The position numbers and the translations under genes were made by a program. Of a stretch of 64,000 bases of DNA, positions 63,746-64,000 are shown piece by piece (within the stretch, counting starts at the first letter, position 1; every line of letters begins with the position of its first letter). Source of the stretch: a bacterium (GTDB lineage Bacteria; Myxococcota_A; Bradymonadia; UBA7976; UBA1532); contig JAUHYW010000030.1 of assembly GCA_030426085.1 (NCBI GenBank), positions 35,094-99,093 of the forward strand, read 5' to 3'. Below the pieces are notes generated by a model. That model ran no database searches. It was not told the DNA's origin and saw only the letters and a program-made list of their open reading frames with translations.

Positions 63746-64000
63746 GTGAGCGACGATCTCATCTTCATCAGCTACGCCGGCCCCGATCGGGAGGAGGCCG
63801 AGGCGCTGGGCGAGGCGCTGAAGGCGCTCGGCTGCCGGGCCTTCGTCGACACCCTCGACCTGAGCCCCGGCGACAAGTGGGACACCGACATCATCGACGC
63901 GCTGGCCGAGGCGGCGACGATCGTCGTGCTCGTCAGCGCCGCCTGGAAGCAGGGCGACCGGTGGTACGCGCACGACGAGGTCGCCCGGGCCGTCGCCGCC
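63746..64000 (+). CDS. TIR-domain protein (3' end beyond window)
   Basis: The first 85 codons of a protein beginning at GTG 63746. The TIR fold is clear: strand A and box 1 DLIFISYAGPDREEAEALG, box-2-like region FVDTLDLSPGDKWDTDI, strand TIVVLVSAAW and then WYAHDEVARA, whose glutamate is at the position of the catalytic Glu of NAD-cleaving TIRs. Bacterial TIR proteins are often fused to a sensor or act as NADase effectors in anti-phage defence; the remainder of this protein would decide. No ATG is nearby and the spacing from the array is 100 bases. Confidence 0.85.
   Translation, partial: MSDDLIFISYAGPDREEAEALGEALKALGCRAFVDTLDLSPGDKWDTDIIDALAEAATIVVLVSAAWKQGDRWYAHDEVARAVAA

Noticed and set aside
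63071..63973. Minus-strand open frames through array D
   Set aside because: The mixed 41-43-base spacing breaks every frame; the translated text is low-complexity and passes into the TIR gene on the opposite strand.

Overview
The window is a very GC-rich (roughly 70% or more, third positions almost all G/C) chromosomal segment of a Gram-negative bacterium that looks like a myxobacterium or a relative (Myxococcota/Bradymonadota-type). The evidence is the family mix: many lipoproteins with long Asp/Pro/Ala linkers and Cys-rich modules, a protein with a MYXO-CTERM-like tail, an AgmX/PglI-type energy transducer, a Ser/Thr kinase fused to PilZ, a PP2C phosphatase fused to a cyclic-nucleotide domain, and a 2380-residue lamin-tail-domain lipoprotein. 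No rRNA, tRNA or CRISPR array was found. Intergenic spaces are mostly short and same-strand genes often overlap by 1-4 bases.

Layout. 1-7.5 kb: lipid kinase fragment, lipoprotein, FAD oxidoreductase, HU/IHF protein, dnaE and an unknown gene coupled to it. 7.5-13.1 kb: an accessory stretch with a REP-associated transposase (RAYT), clusters of a GGTGCC(C/G)GGCACC palindrome, a gene for an unmistakable eukaryotic-type PROFILIN, small unknown or broken genes, two opposed 42-bp tandem arrays and a caspase-fold-like (clan CD) protein. 13-16.4 kb: methyltransferase plus Rieske oxygenase pair, divergent from an ECF sigma factor plus NrsF-like membrane regulator. 16.4-27.5 kb (minus strand): giant lamin-tail lipoprotein, ExbB/TolQ-like channel plus VWA partner, di-haem cytochrome c peroxidase. 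27.6-37.2 kb: glutathione transferase, MscK-like mechanosensitive channel, receiver-histidine kinase, class II photolyase, CsbD, PhoD-type phosphatase; this reads as a stress/envelope block. 37.2-44.5 kb: kinase-PilZ, exported deiminase-like enzyme, two unknown genes, a 900-bp 43-bp-period array, trxB and rpmG.

44.7-64 kb: a TerB-PspA-AAA+ set that may act as a membrane-remodelling module; a five-gene minus-strand run (FMN-binding protein, membrane protein, lipoprotein, FadL-like porin, lipoprotein); an RluA pseudouridine synthase; a Cys-rich lipoprotein; AgmX-like protein; PP2C-cNMP; methyltransferase and NAD(P)-dependent epimerase; DUF2330 protein; DnaQ-type exonuclease coupled to a cNMP-CBS-DUF294 protein; a fourth tandem array whose units each carry a CA-N6-TG core with a changing six-base centre; and the first 85 codons of a TIR-domain protein cut by the window end.

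The most unusual things are the bacterial profilin, the RAYT/REP system around it, and four unrelated-looking tandem arrays that all share a 42-43 bp period (about four helical turns). All functions are inferred from reading the sequence; no database search was run.
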